This document shows positions 9,086 to 18,376 of a DNA stretch of 22,801 nucleotides, piece by piece; position 1 is the stretch's first letter; every line of letters starts with the position of its first letter. The stretch lies in the IMG/VR virus record IMGVR_UViG_3300002231_000541, positions 92,141 to 114,941 of that record; one strand, written 5' to 3'. The position numbers and the translations under genes were made by a program. The stretch is from a virus. The notes beneath the pieces are model-generated. The model was not told the origin of the DNA, did not search any database, and saw only the letters and a list, made by a program, of their open reading frames with translations.

Positions 9086-9151
9086 TTTTCGGGATAGGTG
9101 GGTATACCTATGGCGAACAGGTCTGTCTACAGACTCTGTTCATGTTTTTTT
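9086..9151 (+). promoter_or_regulatory. Conserved fibre-leader element, copy 1 (two hairpins plus T-run)
   Basis: This 66-base block aligns without gaps to 14250-14315. The shared core is CTATGGCGAACAGGTCTG, with a shared TTTCGGG at the 5' side and GTTTTTTT at the 3' side. Hairpin 1 pairs ATAGGT (9094-9099) with ACCTAT (9106-9111). Hairpin 2 pairs GAACAG-GTCTG (9115-9125) with CAGAC-CTGTTC (9130-9141), with loop TCTA and one bulged T at 9135. The T-run at 9145-9151 gives hairpin 2 a terminator- or attenuator-like shape. It could be an RNA processing, anti-termination or attenuation site; the function is unknown. It lies about 100 bases upstream of the fibre start. Confidence 0.6.
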
Positions 9152-9185
9152 GGAAAATTATGTTTTCTGAAAAGGCGCTTTTTTT
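9152..9185 (+). other. AT-rich hairpin pair in fibre-1 leader
   Basis: Two weak stem-loops follow the conserved element: GGAAAA/TTTTCT (9152-9157 with 9163-9168) and AAAAG-GCG-CTTTT (9170-9182), the latter running into a T-run to 9185. The second leader (14316-14363) has hairpins in the same relative place. They may be weak terminators or mRNA-stabilising structures. Confidence 0.35.
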
Positions 9186-9219
9186 CTATTATTTCTAGAA
9201 TAATTAAGGAGGAAAAAAT

Positions 9220-9264
9220 ATGAAATTAACAACTAACAAAGGGGGGATTAAATTATGGCTTTAA
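9220..9264 (+). CDS. Possible 14-residue leader peptide overlapping the fibre start
   Basis: ATG at 9220 has the strongest ribosome site in this leader (AAGGAGGAAAAA, 9206-9217). It opens a short frame, MKLTTNKGGIKLWL, that ends at TAA 9262-9264, ten bases into the fibre gene in another frame. The fibre ATG at 9255 has its own GGGGGG site at 9241-9246, inside this peptide. Translation of the short frame could couple to, or limit, fibre synthesis. It may also be chance. There is no homology evidence. Confidence 0.3.
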   Translation: MKLTTNKGGIKLWL

Positions 9265-12200
9265 TTTATCACGCAACACTTTCAGATCTACTGCCTACGG
9301 TGGGCGAGTTTGAACTTGTGGCCGGTAACGGCGCCGTTATAAATGTCGACCATTTAAGTCTCCCGAACTATAACAGTGGAGTATACCTGGAGACACCTCT
9401 TGTCTTGGGAAGCACGTACACCATCTCCATGTGGTTCAAAGATTTAAAAAACCGATCAGTCGCTGCCAGCGGCTGGATGCAGTTTGATGGCACGAGCGAA
9501 GGCGGAGGAACCAATGGAAACCACGCCGGCTTCGCAGCCAATTACACTGCTACCATCTACACCAACGATGAACTGGGTGCCTGGGATTCTGCATTCCGGA
9601 GTTCCGGATATGCCATGACCCAAGCAAACTTCACAGGCACTGGGTGGCATCACCTAGTGGCGTCATTTGATAATGGTACATTGACCTATTACATTGATGG
9701 TGCTCAAGTGGGAAGCCCTGTTGCGTATGCAGGAGGCTCCTCTATTGAGGTATTTGGATCCTGGTTGAATTACAGCTATGGCATAGCTGATTACATCGAT
9801 GATATTCAAGTATACGACAATGCTCTGTCTGCGGGTGATGTTTCGACATTATTTGCAGGTGGTAGAATGCAGTTGACTGACGGCCTCGTTGCAAAATATG
9901 CTCTGGATACTGATGGATCTGATTCTATTGGATCGAATGACGGAACAGCAACGGGGGTGACTTTTGAAAATGGGTATGCGTCTTTTTCTGCGGGTGATGA
10001 AATCACCACTGGACCAACAGCGTTTTTCGACTCAATGCCAGCAGGATCCACCAACAAGACGCTTTCGGCATGGGTTAAAATAGACTCCTACACTCCTGCT
10101 CAGTCTGCAAACGGTATGAACTCACCGGCTATTATCGCCAAAGGAGATCTGTCGAATGGAGCAATTTATTCTGTGATGGGCATCAACGACGGCTATCCTA
10201 GTTTTTACTGGTTTGATGGGTCGTCTGCTCGGGAGTTTAAATCAACCACCCGAATCAATCTTGGGGCCTGGGTCCACCTTTCACTTGTGATTGATGACTC
10301 GAACACCCTGACATACTATGTCAATGGAGTGGCAACTGGAGACAATGGTTTGGCGTTCAACGGTATGGCCTTCGCCAATGGAGGCAAATTCTCTATTGGA
10401 GCAGGGGTTACCCACTCAAACAGTCAGAGTATGCGTTTCGTGGGTGACATGGATGACCTTAGAGTTTGGTCGCGTGCTCTCGGAGCCTCGGAAATCGCAA
10501 CTCTACACGCAGCAGGAGCAGAACCATATGTTCCACCAGCTCTAACAGATGATCTTGTGGCAAAATATGCTCTGGATACTGATGCAACTGATTCTGTTGG
10601 CTCGAACGACGGAACCGCAACGGGGGTGACTTTTGATAGTGGATATGCGACCTTTGATGGTGCAAGTCACATCTCAATGGCACATGACGCAACATCCCAG
10701 CCCTTTCACGAAGAAAATTCGTCTGTTTCCATGTGGATTAAAACCTCTGCATCGGGTGAAGAAAGGCTCTTTTTTAAGGGATATGGTCCTTCATCGAATG
10801 AGTCGCTGTGGGATCACCGCGTAAAGGATGGCAAGGCTTATTTCTACTGGAGAGAAGAGACAGGGGCAACTTATGTTGATCTCACCTCAACTACTTCAGT
10901 AAATGATGGAAGTTGGCATCATGTGGTTATTTCTCGGAGCGGATCAGATATTTCAATGTATGTCGATGGGTCTCTTGAGGACACCACAACAGGTGCTATC
11001 GGAACATGGAGTTCCACCTATGAGGTGCATCTTGGCAAATGGGATCACCCTAGTTATGCTGCATCTCATCAATTCACAGGCGACATGGATGACCTTAGAG
11101 TTTGGTCTCGTGCTCTCGGAGCATCTGAAGTCACAGCTCTACATGCAGCAGGAGCAGAAGCAGCAGCTGCTGCACCCCCTGCGGGAAACACAGTGGATGT
11201 GACTTTCTTAATGCAAGACTCTTACGGCGATGGTTGGAATGGATCTACTTTCCAAATTTATGATGCAGACAGCAACATTGTTGAATCTCATACTTTGGCA
11301 GGCGGATATTCCCAGACTGTACAGTTTGATCTTGATGCAGAGCCTTATACTTGGGCTTTTGTGAATCAAAATTGGATGAGCGAAATCACGGCTACACTGA
11401 CAAGAGATGACACCTCCGAACAATTACTATTCAGTTCGGCTGGCAGTGTTCTAAGCGGCGCCTTCGACTTATCCCCGGCAACACCGGATATTTCGCCTAC
11501 TTTGTCGGCAAGCAACGGGGACATCACTGTTTCTGCTACTGTAAACGCCGAAGCAACTGCAGCAGGTGCAATCGGCTGGGCTTATTCACTCTCTCCCCTG
11601 GGAGCAGAGGGGCAGCCACATGGGGGAACATTGCTTGCCCTCGGTGTCGACGGCACAGTCAGTCCAACTCCGCATGGAGTACATACTGTCTATGTAGCAG
11701 CGGTAGACGCATCTGGCAATGTTATCGTATCTAATTCGTCTAGCATTGATAATACGCCATCTATTTCTATCACGATCGTAAAGGCTGACTCTTATAACGA
11801 CTCGTGGGACGGGTCTAGTCTGGTAATTACCAATTCTGGCGGAGTTGAAGTGTATAATGCCACTTTAGCCCACGGCGCCTCCCCGCAAACTATCACCGCT
11901 GATTTGCCATATGGCACTTACGATTGGGCGATGGTTGGTGGAAGCTACCATAATGAGCATACAGTGACAATTACTTTGACTTCTGATGGATCGCAACTTG
12001 CACATAGTGCAGGTCACTCTCCTTCAAGTGGGTCGTTTACTGTAGGCCCACCCGCAGCAGCTATTAGTGCCACTGTCTCCGTATCTGGTGCAGACATCAC
12101 TGTTACCGGAGTAGCCAACGCCACTGCCGTCTCGGAAGGAGCCGCCCTTTGGTCAGCTTCTTTGACGGAATACGGTGAAGTAGGCGCGCCGCTTGATGGT

Positions 12201-14104
12201 GCAAAAATGGTAACTGCTCTTGGAGTTGACGCCCGTAGTAACCGCTCCCAGGAGGCGGCATGCAAAACTGTGTATGTGGCAGTCGTGGATGCATCCGGCC
12301 TGATTATCGCCAAGTCAAGTGTAGACGCAAGTGTTTTCATTTTCGCAGCTAGAAGTTGGAGACCAGATGATTCTTATGACTTATCTTTCTCATCCATCTT
12401 TGTCGCCGGCAGGAACGCACGCTCAATTGACCAATGATGAAGGTGATCTCAAATGGGGTCCATTCTATGTAGGTGATTTGACAATCAAAATCTATCACTC
12501 CAGTCTCTTCTGACGAATTCGAGATCCTACAATCCATCACTTTTGATGATGGTTCTGGCGGAACCTTGAATCTTAACGAGTTGACTAAGGAGCTTATCAA
12601 GAAATATAACCTCAACATGTTGTTCGGCGATAATTCTAATGATGGTCTCTTTTTCCAATCTGTGATTGATGGTACTGCTCCTATTGATGGCGCAGGACAA
12701 TTATTGACATGGGATGGTTCTGATTCCCTCACCGTGATGCTTGAAGCACAAGGCGGCGGATGGGTCGCAAATTATGACACCATGGTGGATCCTTACGGAA
12801 ACGAAGTTTCTGAATTTCCACCGGGATCAGAAAGTGCATATGGCCCAGACGGTTCATCTTTCGTTGGTACGATCGCCCCAGGTGAAGTAGCTCCGGCTCA
12901 AGTAGTTGGTGCCCCAGCTAAGATTAGAATCAAGTTTGGTGGTGCTATCTATACTTCCTCTGTAGTGATCAAAGACGGAAATGGCGACTGGCTTGCTGCC
13001 TTTGCAGGCGAAGCTATGGCATATGGTAACAACTATTATCATGCAGATGCTCTAGCAGCTCGCGATGATGGGAAATTCATCCACATTGGCGATTCCAATG
13101 CATATAATAGCGATGGCAATGGCACTCCGAAAGGTTCTGCGATTGGCATCATGACTGCGTTGGATGGTGGCAACTCTTATGAAATTTCTGGCTATACATT
13201 TGAGTATGACATGGCATTCCCAGAAGGGGATTATACTATTCATGCTTACGCTGGCTATGATCAAAGCGCCCTACCTACATCTGTTTATATCTTAGATGCG
13301 GATGATAATTTGGTAGCACAGGTTGTCAGTGATGGAAGTGGCTTCGATAATACTTATTATCCAGTTACAATTGGTACTCCGGCACCAGCAGCTTATGAGT
13401 GGACTCATGGCGGCCAGTTGGTTAGTGTCAAGCACTTCGAAATTGGCGAAAGTATTGGGGGAGCTTCGGCTTACGGATATACCAAGAAAGAGCCAGGAGA
13501 GGGTACAACAACGGTGTACTTCGCTTCGGATTTTCAAACTTGGTCCACCTTTACTCAATATACAGCCCTTCAAAGCGGAATCGAAGGTGCCCCAATGTGT
13601 CTCACACATGGTGCGTCAAACCTTTGGCTCCTCGGAACAGATAGCGGAAAGGTGTATGAAATCGCACTTCTTGATGCTGATGCATCTTCGGCTACTTTCA
13701 CTGAAATTTGGTCTTCCCCAGTAGGGGAGGCAATTAATGCTGTGAAGTTTGATTCCGGCACAAGCCGCTGGATCTTTGAGAGCGCAGACGCCCTCTATAC
13801 CATAGATCAAGGTGGCGCTAATGTACAGAGTCAAATTGCACTTGCAGCAGGAGAAAAGGTCGTTGATATCCAAAGTGGCGAAGGATATATTGTATATGTG
13901 GTTCGCAAGGCGGATTTTAGTTTCGAACTTTTTGTTTGCGACTCCGCGTGGGGCAATGTGAAGGATTCTTCTTCCATGCAGCCAATCTTGGCAAGCCATG
14001 AAGCGATTGATGTCAACTATGACGCTCTTGCAGACTTGTGGACAGCTTCAAGCGCAGATGGCCAAGTCATCACAACTGATGATTTGGGTAACTGGCTGAT
14101 TTAA
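9255..14104 (+). CDS. Large LamG-domain tail fibre / adhesin-like protein (two +1 frameshifts)
   Basis: About 1615 residues once two single-base insertions are removed (TTTT at 12334-12337, AAAA at 12487-12490); the total length then divides exactly by three. Residues 1-205, 206-425 and 430-640 are three LamG/concanavalin-like beta-sandwich domains. They show recurring SxWxK, GxWHHLV and LTYYVDG motifs and end in DMDDLRVWSRALGASE. Two beta-rich modules with DSYGDGWNG (about 654) and DSYNDSWDG (about 844) follow, each trailed by an HTVYVAAVDASG-type repeat. The C-terminal third, from LNLNELTKELIKKYNLN onward, is rich in strands and ends in propeller-like WLLGTDSGKVYEI and WIFESADALYTI repeats. 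LamG domains bind glycans, so host surface recognition is the likely role. No signal peptide is visible. It could equally be a head- or baseplate-attached appendage. Confidence 0.75.
9891..11160 (+). repeat. Tandem LamG domain duplication visible in DNA
   Basis: Bases 9891-9980 match 10560-10649 (same 90-base length, starting GCAAAATATGCTCTGGATAC). Bases 10445-10523 match 11082-11160 (79 bases, GACATGGATGACC onward). The domain cores between them have diverged much more. This indicates duplication followed by divergence or exchange of the middle, binding part while the domain edges stayed conserved. Confidence 0.85.
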
Positions 14105-14151
14105 AACTTGAGTGCACCATCACTCTAAAATGGTAGTAGAAATACGAAAAT

Positions 14152-14257
14152 CCCGAAAGGAGGAAAATAAAAACTAAGATTTTAAATTAAGTGCTGAAGC
14201 TCTTTGAGATATTCTCATTTTTTTTGACATTAGTTACACAATTTTCTTCCTTTCGGG
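14152..14257 (+). repeat. 16-bp inverted repeat with 74-base loop
   Basis: CCCGAAAGGAGGAAAA (14152-14167) pairs with TTTTCTTCCTTTCGGG (14242-14257) over 16 positions, with a single G-T pair. The left arm contains a perfect Shine-Dalgarno AAGGAGG without a following start. The right arm supplies the CTTTCGGG that begins the conserved fibre-leader element. In RNA this would be a stable long stem, possibly an RNase III site or a switch competing with the element. Confidence 0.75.
14205..14225 (+). terminator. Weak terminator after fibre gene 1
   Basis: A TGAGA-TAT-TCTCA stem (5 bp, 14205-14217) is followed by eight Ts (14218-14225). It is short and AT-rich, so efficiency is doubtful, but it is the best terminator candidate downstream of the first fibre gene. 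Confidence 0.45.
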
Positions 14258-14315
14258 TACTCATAGAATATCTATGGCGAACAGGTCTGCCCGCAGATCG
14301 CGTTCACGTTTTTTT
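14250..14315 (+). promoter_or_regulatory. Conserved fibre-leader element, copy 2
   Basis: Gapless 66-base match to 9086-9151 with an identical core, CTATGGCGAACAGGTCTG. Hairpin 1 is changed in sequence but kept as a stem (CATAG 14262-14266 with CTATG 14272-14276). Hairpin 2 keeps GAAC/GTTC and GTCTG/CAGAT (one G-U pair), with loop CCCG and a less paired middle. The T7 run lies at 14309-14315. It sits about 150 bases upstream of the second fibre gene. Confidence 0.6.
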
Positions 14316-14363
14316 AAAAAACTTCGGTTTTTTTTAAGAACAAAAATCCTTTTTTCGGAAAGG
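14316..14363 (+). other. Two TTCG-loop hairpins in fibre-2 leader
   Basis: AAAAAAC-TTCG-GTTTTTT (14316-14333, then two more Ts) and CCTTTT-TTCG-GAAAGG (14348-14363). UUCG loops, especially the C(UUCG)G form in the first, are unusually stable and common in terminators and mRNA-protecting hairpins. Confidence 0.55.
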
Positions 14364-14378
14364 AAAAAACTTAGCTAA

Positions 14379-14398
14379 ACTGCAATTTATTTTGCAGT
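14379..14398 (+). other. Hairpin just upstream of fibre-2 ribosome site
   Basis: ACTGCAA (14379-14385) pairs with TTGCAGT (14392-14398) around loop TTTATT. There is no T-run after it, so it is not a terminator. It lies 15 bases before the GGAG ribosome site and may shape translation or protect the mRNA 5' end. Confidence 0.45.
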
Positions 14399-14427
14399 AT
14401 ATTAACTTAAAATGGAGAAATAAAAAT

Positions 14428-17400
14428 ATGGCTACTTACACTTTTGTAAACCCAAATGTCGATGCATACGAAGTATACTACGACATGTCACCAGTCGGTG
14501 GTGGAAACCAATTAGTGGCTTCTATCCCGGGGTTCTGGTGGATCCATCAACCTCGATGCAGCGACTGTCGCGGCAATTGGCGCAGATATCTCGGTGCTCG
14601 TGGGAGATGGGCGTTGTGTCATTCACAATGGTTCCAACTGGAATTGATCCAACTCTTGGAGCACCATTGCTTTTGACAAGCTTGGTTGATGGACAATCAT
14701 ACCAAATCGAAGCGGACTTCGGTTCACTTTTGGACGGCACCCCAGGTGCTTCTTTCGGCGCCGCAGCACCAGCTGCTATCGTCCCAACCCGTGTACGCGG
14801 TGGAAAACAGATCAATATGGGCTTCGCTCATGCTAGTGGTGCAACCTACGCAACCCTAGAGGAAGCTGCAGCCGCAGGTCACGACGGAGTTGGCGCTCTT
14901 ATATCTGACATGTTCGATATGGCATCAATGAAGGTTGACGCTTCTGTTGCTGACATTGACGCATATGGTGTTGGTGACGCAATGGTCAACTTAGAATATG
15001 TTGCTACCAAAAGAGCTGACGACGCAGCTGCTCGCGATGCTGCGGATGCTTCACTCGCTACATCTATTGCTGATGAGGAAGCTCGCGCCCTCGCTGCAGA
15101 AGTTGCACTTCAAGCTGACATCGATCAGAATGAAGCTGACGCTGACGCTGCAATCGCTGCCCTTCAAGCAGACGTTGATCAAAACGAAGCTGATTCCGAC
15201 GCTGCGGAACTATCATTGGCCACTCGCCTTGAAAACGAAGAAAATCGTGCATCTGATGCCGAAGCTTCTATCGTTGTAAAGTATGATGCCGAAATGGCCG
15301 CTCTTCAAGCTGATGTTGATCAGAATGAAGCTGACTCGGACGCTGCAGAACTCTCTCTCACTACTCGCATGGGTGTGGAAGAAGCACGCGCAGCTGCAGC
15401 AGAAGCTGCAATCCAGGCAGACGTTGATGCTAATGAAGTTTCAATGATTAATGCGGATGCATCTTTGACCACCCGTTTGGCGGCTGAAGAGGCTCGCGCT
15501 GCTGCTGCTGAATCCGCTGAAGAAGCTGCTCGCATTGCTGCAGACGCTTCTATCGTTGTAAAATACGATGCTGATATCGCAGCCCTTCAGGCTGATGTTG
15601 ATCAGAATGAGGTCGATTCAGACGCTGCAGAGCTTTCTTTGACCAACCGTTTGGCTGCAGAAGAAGGTGCACGCGCTACTGCTGATGCTTCTATTGTCAC
15701 CAAGCTTGACGCTGACATGGCAAACGAAGCACTTACTCGCGAAACCGCAGATATTTCACTGTCGACTCGCCTTGGTCTAGAAGAAGCAAGAATGGATGCA
15801 GTTCTACTTGCATCTGATGCTGATAAAGACTCATTTGCGGAGATTGTCAGTTTAATTAATGCTGTGGATCTTGAAAATGACAACGCTCTAGCTAGTGCTG
15901 TTCTAAGTCTTAGCAATTCAGTCACTGATGAAGAAACAGCTCGTATTGCTGGTGACGCATCTTTGACAACTCGTCTCGCTGCCGAAGAAGCCCGCGCTGC
16001 TGCTGCAGAAGCTGGAATCCAAGCAGATGTTGACGCTAACGAAGTTGCAATGGACGCTGCTGACGCTTCCCTCACAACTCGTCTCGCTGCCGAAGAAGCT
16101 CGTGCTGCCGCTGCTGAAGCTGCAATCCAAGCTGACGTCGACGCGAACGAAGCTGCAATGGACGCTGCTGATGCATCTATCGTCACCAAGTTTGACGCTG
16201 ATATCGCAACCCTTCAAGCTGATGTTGACCAGAACGAAGCAGACTCTGACGCTGCAGAACTTTCTTTAAGCACCCGTATGGGCGTTGAGGAAGGTGCTCG
16301 CGCTACTGCTGACGCTTCTATCGTCACCAAGTTTGATGCTGACATCGCAGCCCTTCAGGCTGATGTTGATCAGAATGAATCAGACGCAGACGCTGCAATC
16401 GCCGCTCTTCAAGCTGACGTCGATCAAAATGAAGCAGACTCTGACGCTGCAGAACTTTCTTTAAGCACTCGCATGGGTGTTGAGGAAGGTGCTCGTGCTG
16501 ATGCTGATGCTTCTCTCGTTGTCAAGTACGATGCTGAAATTGCTGCTCTTCAAGCTGATGTTGATCAGAATGAGGCTGACTCCGATGCCGCAGAACTTTC
16601 TTTGACTACCCGTTTGGCCGCCGAAGAAGTTGCTCGTGCTGCTGACGTCGACGCCGAAGAAGCTCGCGCTCTTGCAGCTGAAGCTGCAATCCAAGCTGAC
16701 GTTGACGCTAACGAAGTTGCAATGGACGCTGCTGACGCATCTTTGACCACTCGTGTCTCTGATGAGGAGAGTGCACGCGCTGTTGCTGATTCTTCCTTGA
16801 CAACTCGTCTTGGTGCAGAAGAAGTTGCTCGCGCAGCTGCTGATGCTTCTATCGTTACTATGTACGACGCGTCAATTTCTGCACTTCAAGCAGATGTTGA
16901 TCAAAATGAAGCTGACGCTGACGCTGCAATTTCTGCAGAAGAAGCCAGTCGCATTGCTGCTGATGCATCTTTGACAACTCGCCTTGCTGCTGAAGAGACT
17001 GCACGCTCCGCTGCTATCTCTGCACTTCAGGCTGATGTTGACCAAAACGAAGTTGATTCCGACGCTGCAGAGCTTTCGCTCTCAACTCGCATCGGAGATG
17101 AAGAGACTCGCGCTGCTGCTGCTGAAGCTGCCCTTCAAGCTGACATTGATCAGAATGAATCAGACGCAGACGCTGCCGACGCATCTTTGACAACTCGTAT
17201 TGCTGCTGAAGAATCCGCTCGCGCTGCTGCTGTCTCTGCTGAAGAGTTAGCTCGCATCACTGCGGACGCTTCCTTGCAGACTCGTTTGGCTGCTGAAGAA
17301 GCAAGAATGGACGCTGTTCTTTTGAGTGCTGACGCCGATAAAGACTCTTTCGCAGAGGTTGTGTCCTTAATTAATGCTGTGGATCTTGAGAATGACAATG

Positions 17401-18263
17401 CTCTCGCAACTGCGATCACCAACCTTCAGTCTGACATTGATCAGAATGAGGCTGACTCTGACGCTGCTGAATTGTCATTGCAAGTTCGTCTTGCTGCAGA
17501 AGAAAGCCGCGCTGCTGCTGCTGAAGCCGCAATCCAAGCTGACGTTGACGCTAACGAAGTGGCAATGGACGCTGCTGACGCTTCCTTGACTACCCGTTTG
17601 GGTGTTGAAGAGGCTCGCGCTGCCGCTGCCGAAGCTGCAATTCAGGCTGACGTTGATGCCAATGAAGCTGCAATGGACGCTGCTGACCTTTCCTTGACCA
17701 CTCGCTTGAGTGTTGAAGAAGGCGCGCGCGCTGATGCAGATGCATCTCTTGTCGTCAAGTACGATGCAGAGATCGCAGCCCTTCAGGCTGACGTTGACGC
17801 TAACGAAGCTGACTCCGATGCTGCAGAACTTTCTTTGACCACTCGCTTGGGTGTTGAAGAGGCTCGCGCTGCTGCTGCTGAAGCTGCAGAAGAAGCTCGC
17901 GCAATCGCTGCAGAAGCTGCAATTCAGGCTGACGTTGATCAGAATGAAGCAGACGCTGACGCAATGTTCGCTCTTCACTCTGCTGATATCGCTGCCCTTT
18001 ATGGCCGTGATGTACAGGTAGTAGACGTTCTAGCTCTGGACCTCCCAGCAGGTACCGCTGTTGACTTGTCTGCAACCGCCGGCTTCCCGCTTTCTAGCAT
18101 GACATTCGTCTCGATCAATGGTCTCATTATGCAGCCAGGTCTTGATTACGACTATATCAGCGACGTTGATGGAAACATCACCGGCTACATTCTTAATGTA
18201 GGTATTTATACTGGCGATGCAGTTGTTGTTAAAGGTCAGTCCGCAATTAGCCTTCAATCGTAA
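14428..18263 (+). CDS. Long coiled-coil fibre protein (two +1 frameshifts near the N-terminus)
   Basis: About 1277 residues after removing two bases (one G of GGGG at 14529-14532, one G within 14602-14611). The repaired N-terminus reads through SIPGSGGSINLDAATVAAIGADISV and then VGDGVVSFTMVPTGIDPTLG, which is smooth sequence in three successive frames. Residues 1-200 are a globular N-terminal part. About 200-1185 is an extremely Ala/Asp/Glu-rich repetitive coil built from units such as AIQADVDANEVAMDAADAS and SLTTRLAAEEARAAAAE. The last 80 residues form a beta-like cap (LPAGTAVDLSATAGFPL, FVSINGLIMQPGLDYDY). It is likely a trimeric fibre or whisker comparable in role to T4 fibritin or long tail fibres, but no specific homologue is claimed. 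The start ATG 14428 has GGAG at 14414-14417. A strong terminator follows. Confidence 0.75.
15040..17975 (+). repeat. Coding repeat array of the coiled-coil fibre
   Basis: Roughly 2.9 kb of imperfect repeats. A common unit is 36 residues (108 bases), for example AEAAIQADVDANE through TTRLAAEEARAAA, mixed with shorter modules (ALQADVDQNEADSDAAEL, DASIVVKYDAEI). A distinct non-repeat module DKDSFAEIVSLINAVDLENDNALA occurs twice, at about 15780-15897 and 17295-17410, dividing the array. Unit order varies, suggesting repeated unequal exchange. Confidence 0.85.
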
Positions 18264-18303
18264 GACTTTTTAAAAAAGATACATAATTTAATATTATTTA
18301 TCT

Positions 18304-18336
18304 GGCCCTCTCACTTTTTGTGGGAGGGCCTTTTTT
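18304..18336 (+). terminator. Rho-independent terminator after coiled-coil fibre gene
   Basis: An 11-bp stem GGCCCTCTCAC (18304-18314) with GTGGGAGGGCC (18320-18330), one T-G pair, a TTTTT loop and a six-T tail. The core closely matches the capsid terminator at 1430. Confidence 0.93.
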
Positions 18337-18341
18337 ATGAA

Positions 18342-18349
18342 ACTACTTA
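18342..18349 (+). promoter_or_regulatory. Candidate late promoter motif ACTACTTA
   Basis: One-base variant of the ACTATTTA motif at 1469, again immediately after a terminator of the same family. It lies 28 bases before the start of the small unknown gene. Confidence 0.4.
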
Positions 18350-18376
18350 AGTTTGTTGAAAGCATAGGAGGCTACA

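Larger units (their letters stand above)
14105..14427 (+). other. Structured 323-base leader between the two fibre-like genes
   Basis: No convincing gene is present. From 5' to 3' it holds a small GAGTG/CACTC hairpin (14110-14125), a long inverted repeat (14152-14257) that buries an AAGGAGG sequence with no start codon after it, a weak terminator inside the loop of that repeat (14205-14225), the second copy of the fibre-leader element (14250-14315), two TTCG-loop hairpins (14316-14363) and a 7-bp hairpin (14379-14398) just before the fibre ribosome site GGAG (14414-14417). A short basic frame starting MANRS (14274-14378) overlaps the element and is considered under the findings. Confidence 0.6.

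Noticed and set aside
12331-12513. Small gene between two fibre genes
   Set aside because: This frame is the middle piece of one long fibre gene between two +1 insertions; the repaired frame joins smoothly on both sides.
463-13999. Many antisense or alternate-frame open frames inside structural genes, including the long antisense ones at 15602-16189 and 17475-17978
   Set aside because: They mirror the codon pattern of real + strand genes, are low-complexity where the coil repeats lie, have no ribosome sites and show no family motifs.
14224-14252. TTGACA -35-like hexamer
   Set aside because: No -10 hexamer occurs at suitable spacing, and the site lies within the T-run of a terminator.
14191-14339. 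49-codon frame starting GTG and containing YLWRTGL
   Set aside because: There is no ribosome site, it is extremely Phe-rich from T-runs, and it spans an obvious hairpin region. The similarity to copy 1 is explained by the conserved noncoding element.
15040-17975. CRISPR-like or other noncoding repeat array
   Set aside because: The repeats keep one open frame, vary by codon, and encode a periodic helical protein; there are no spacers.
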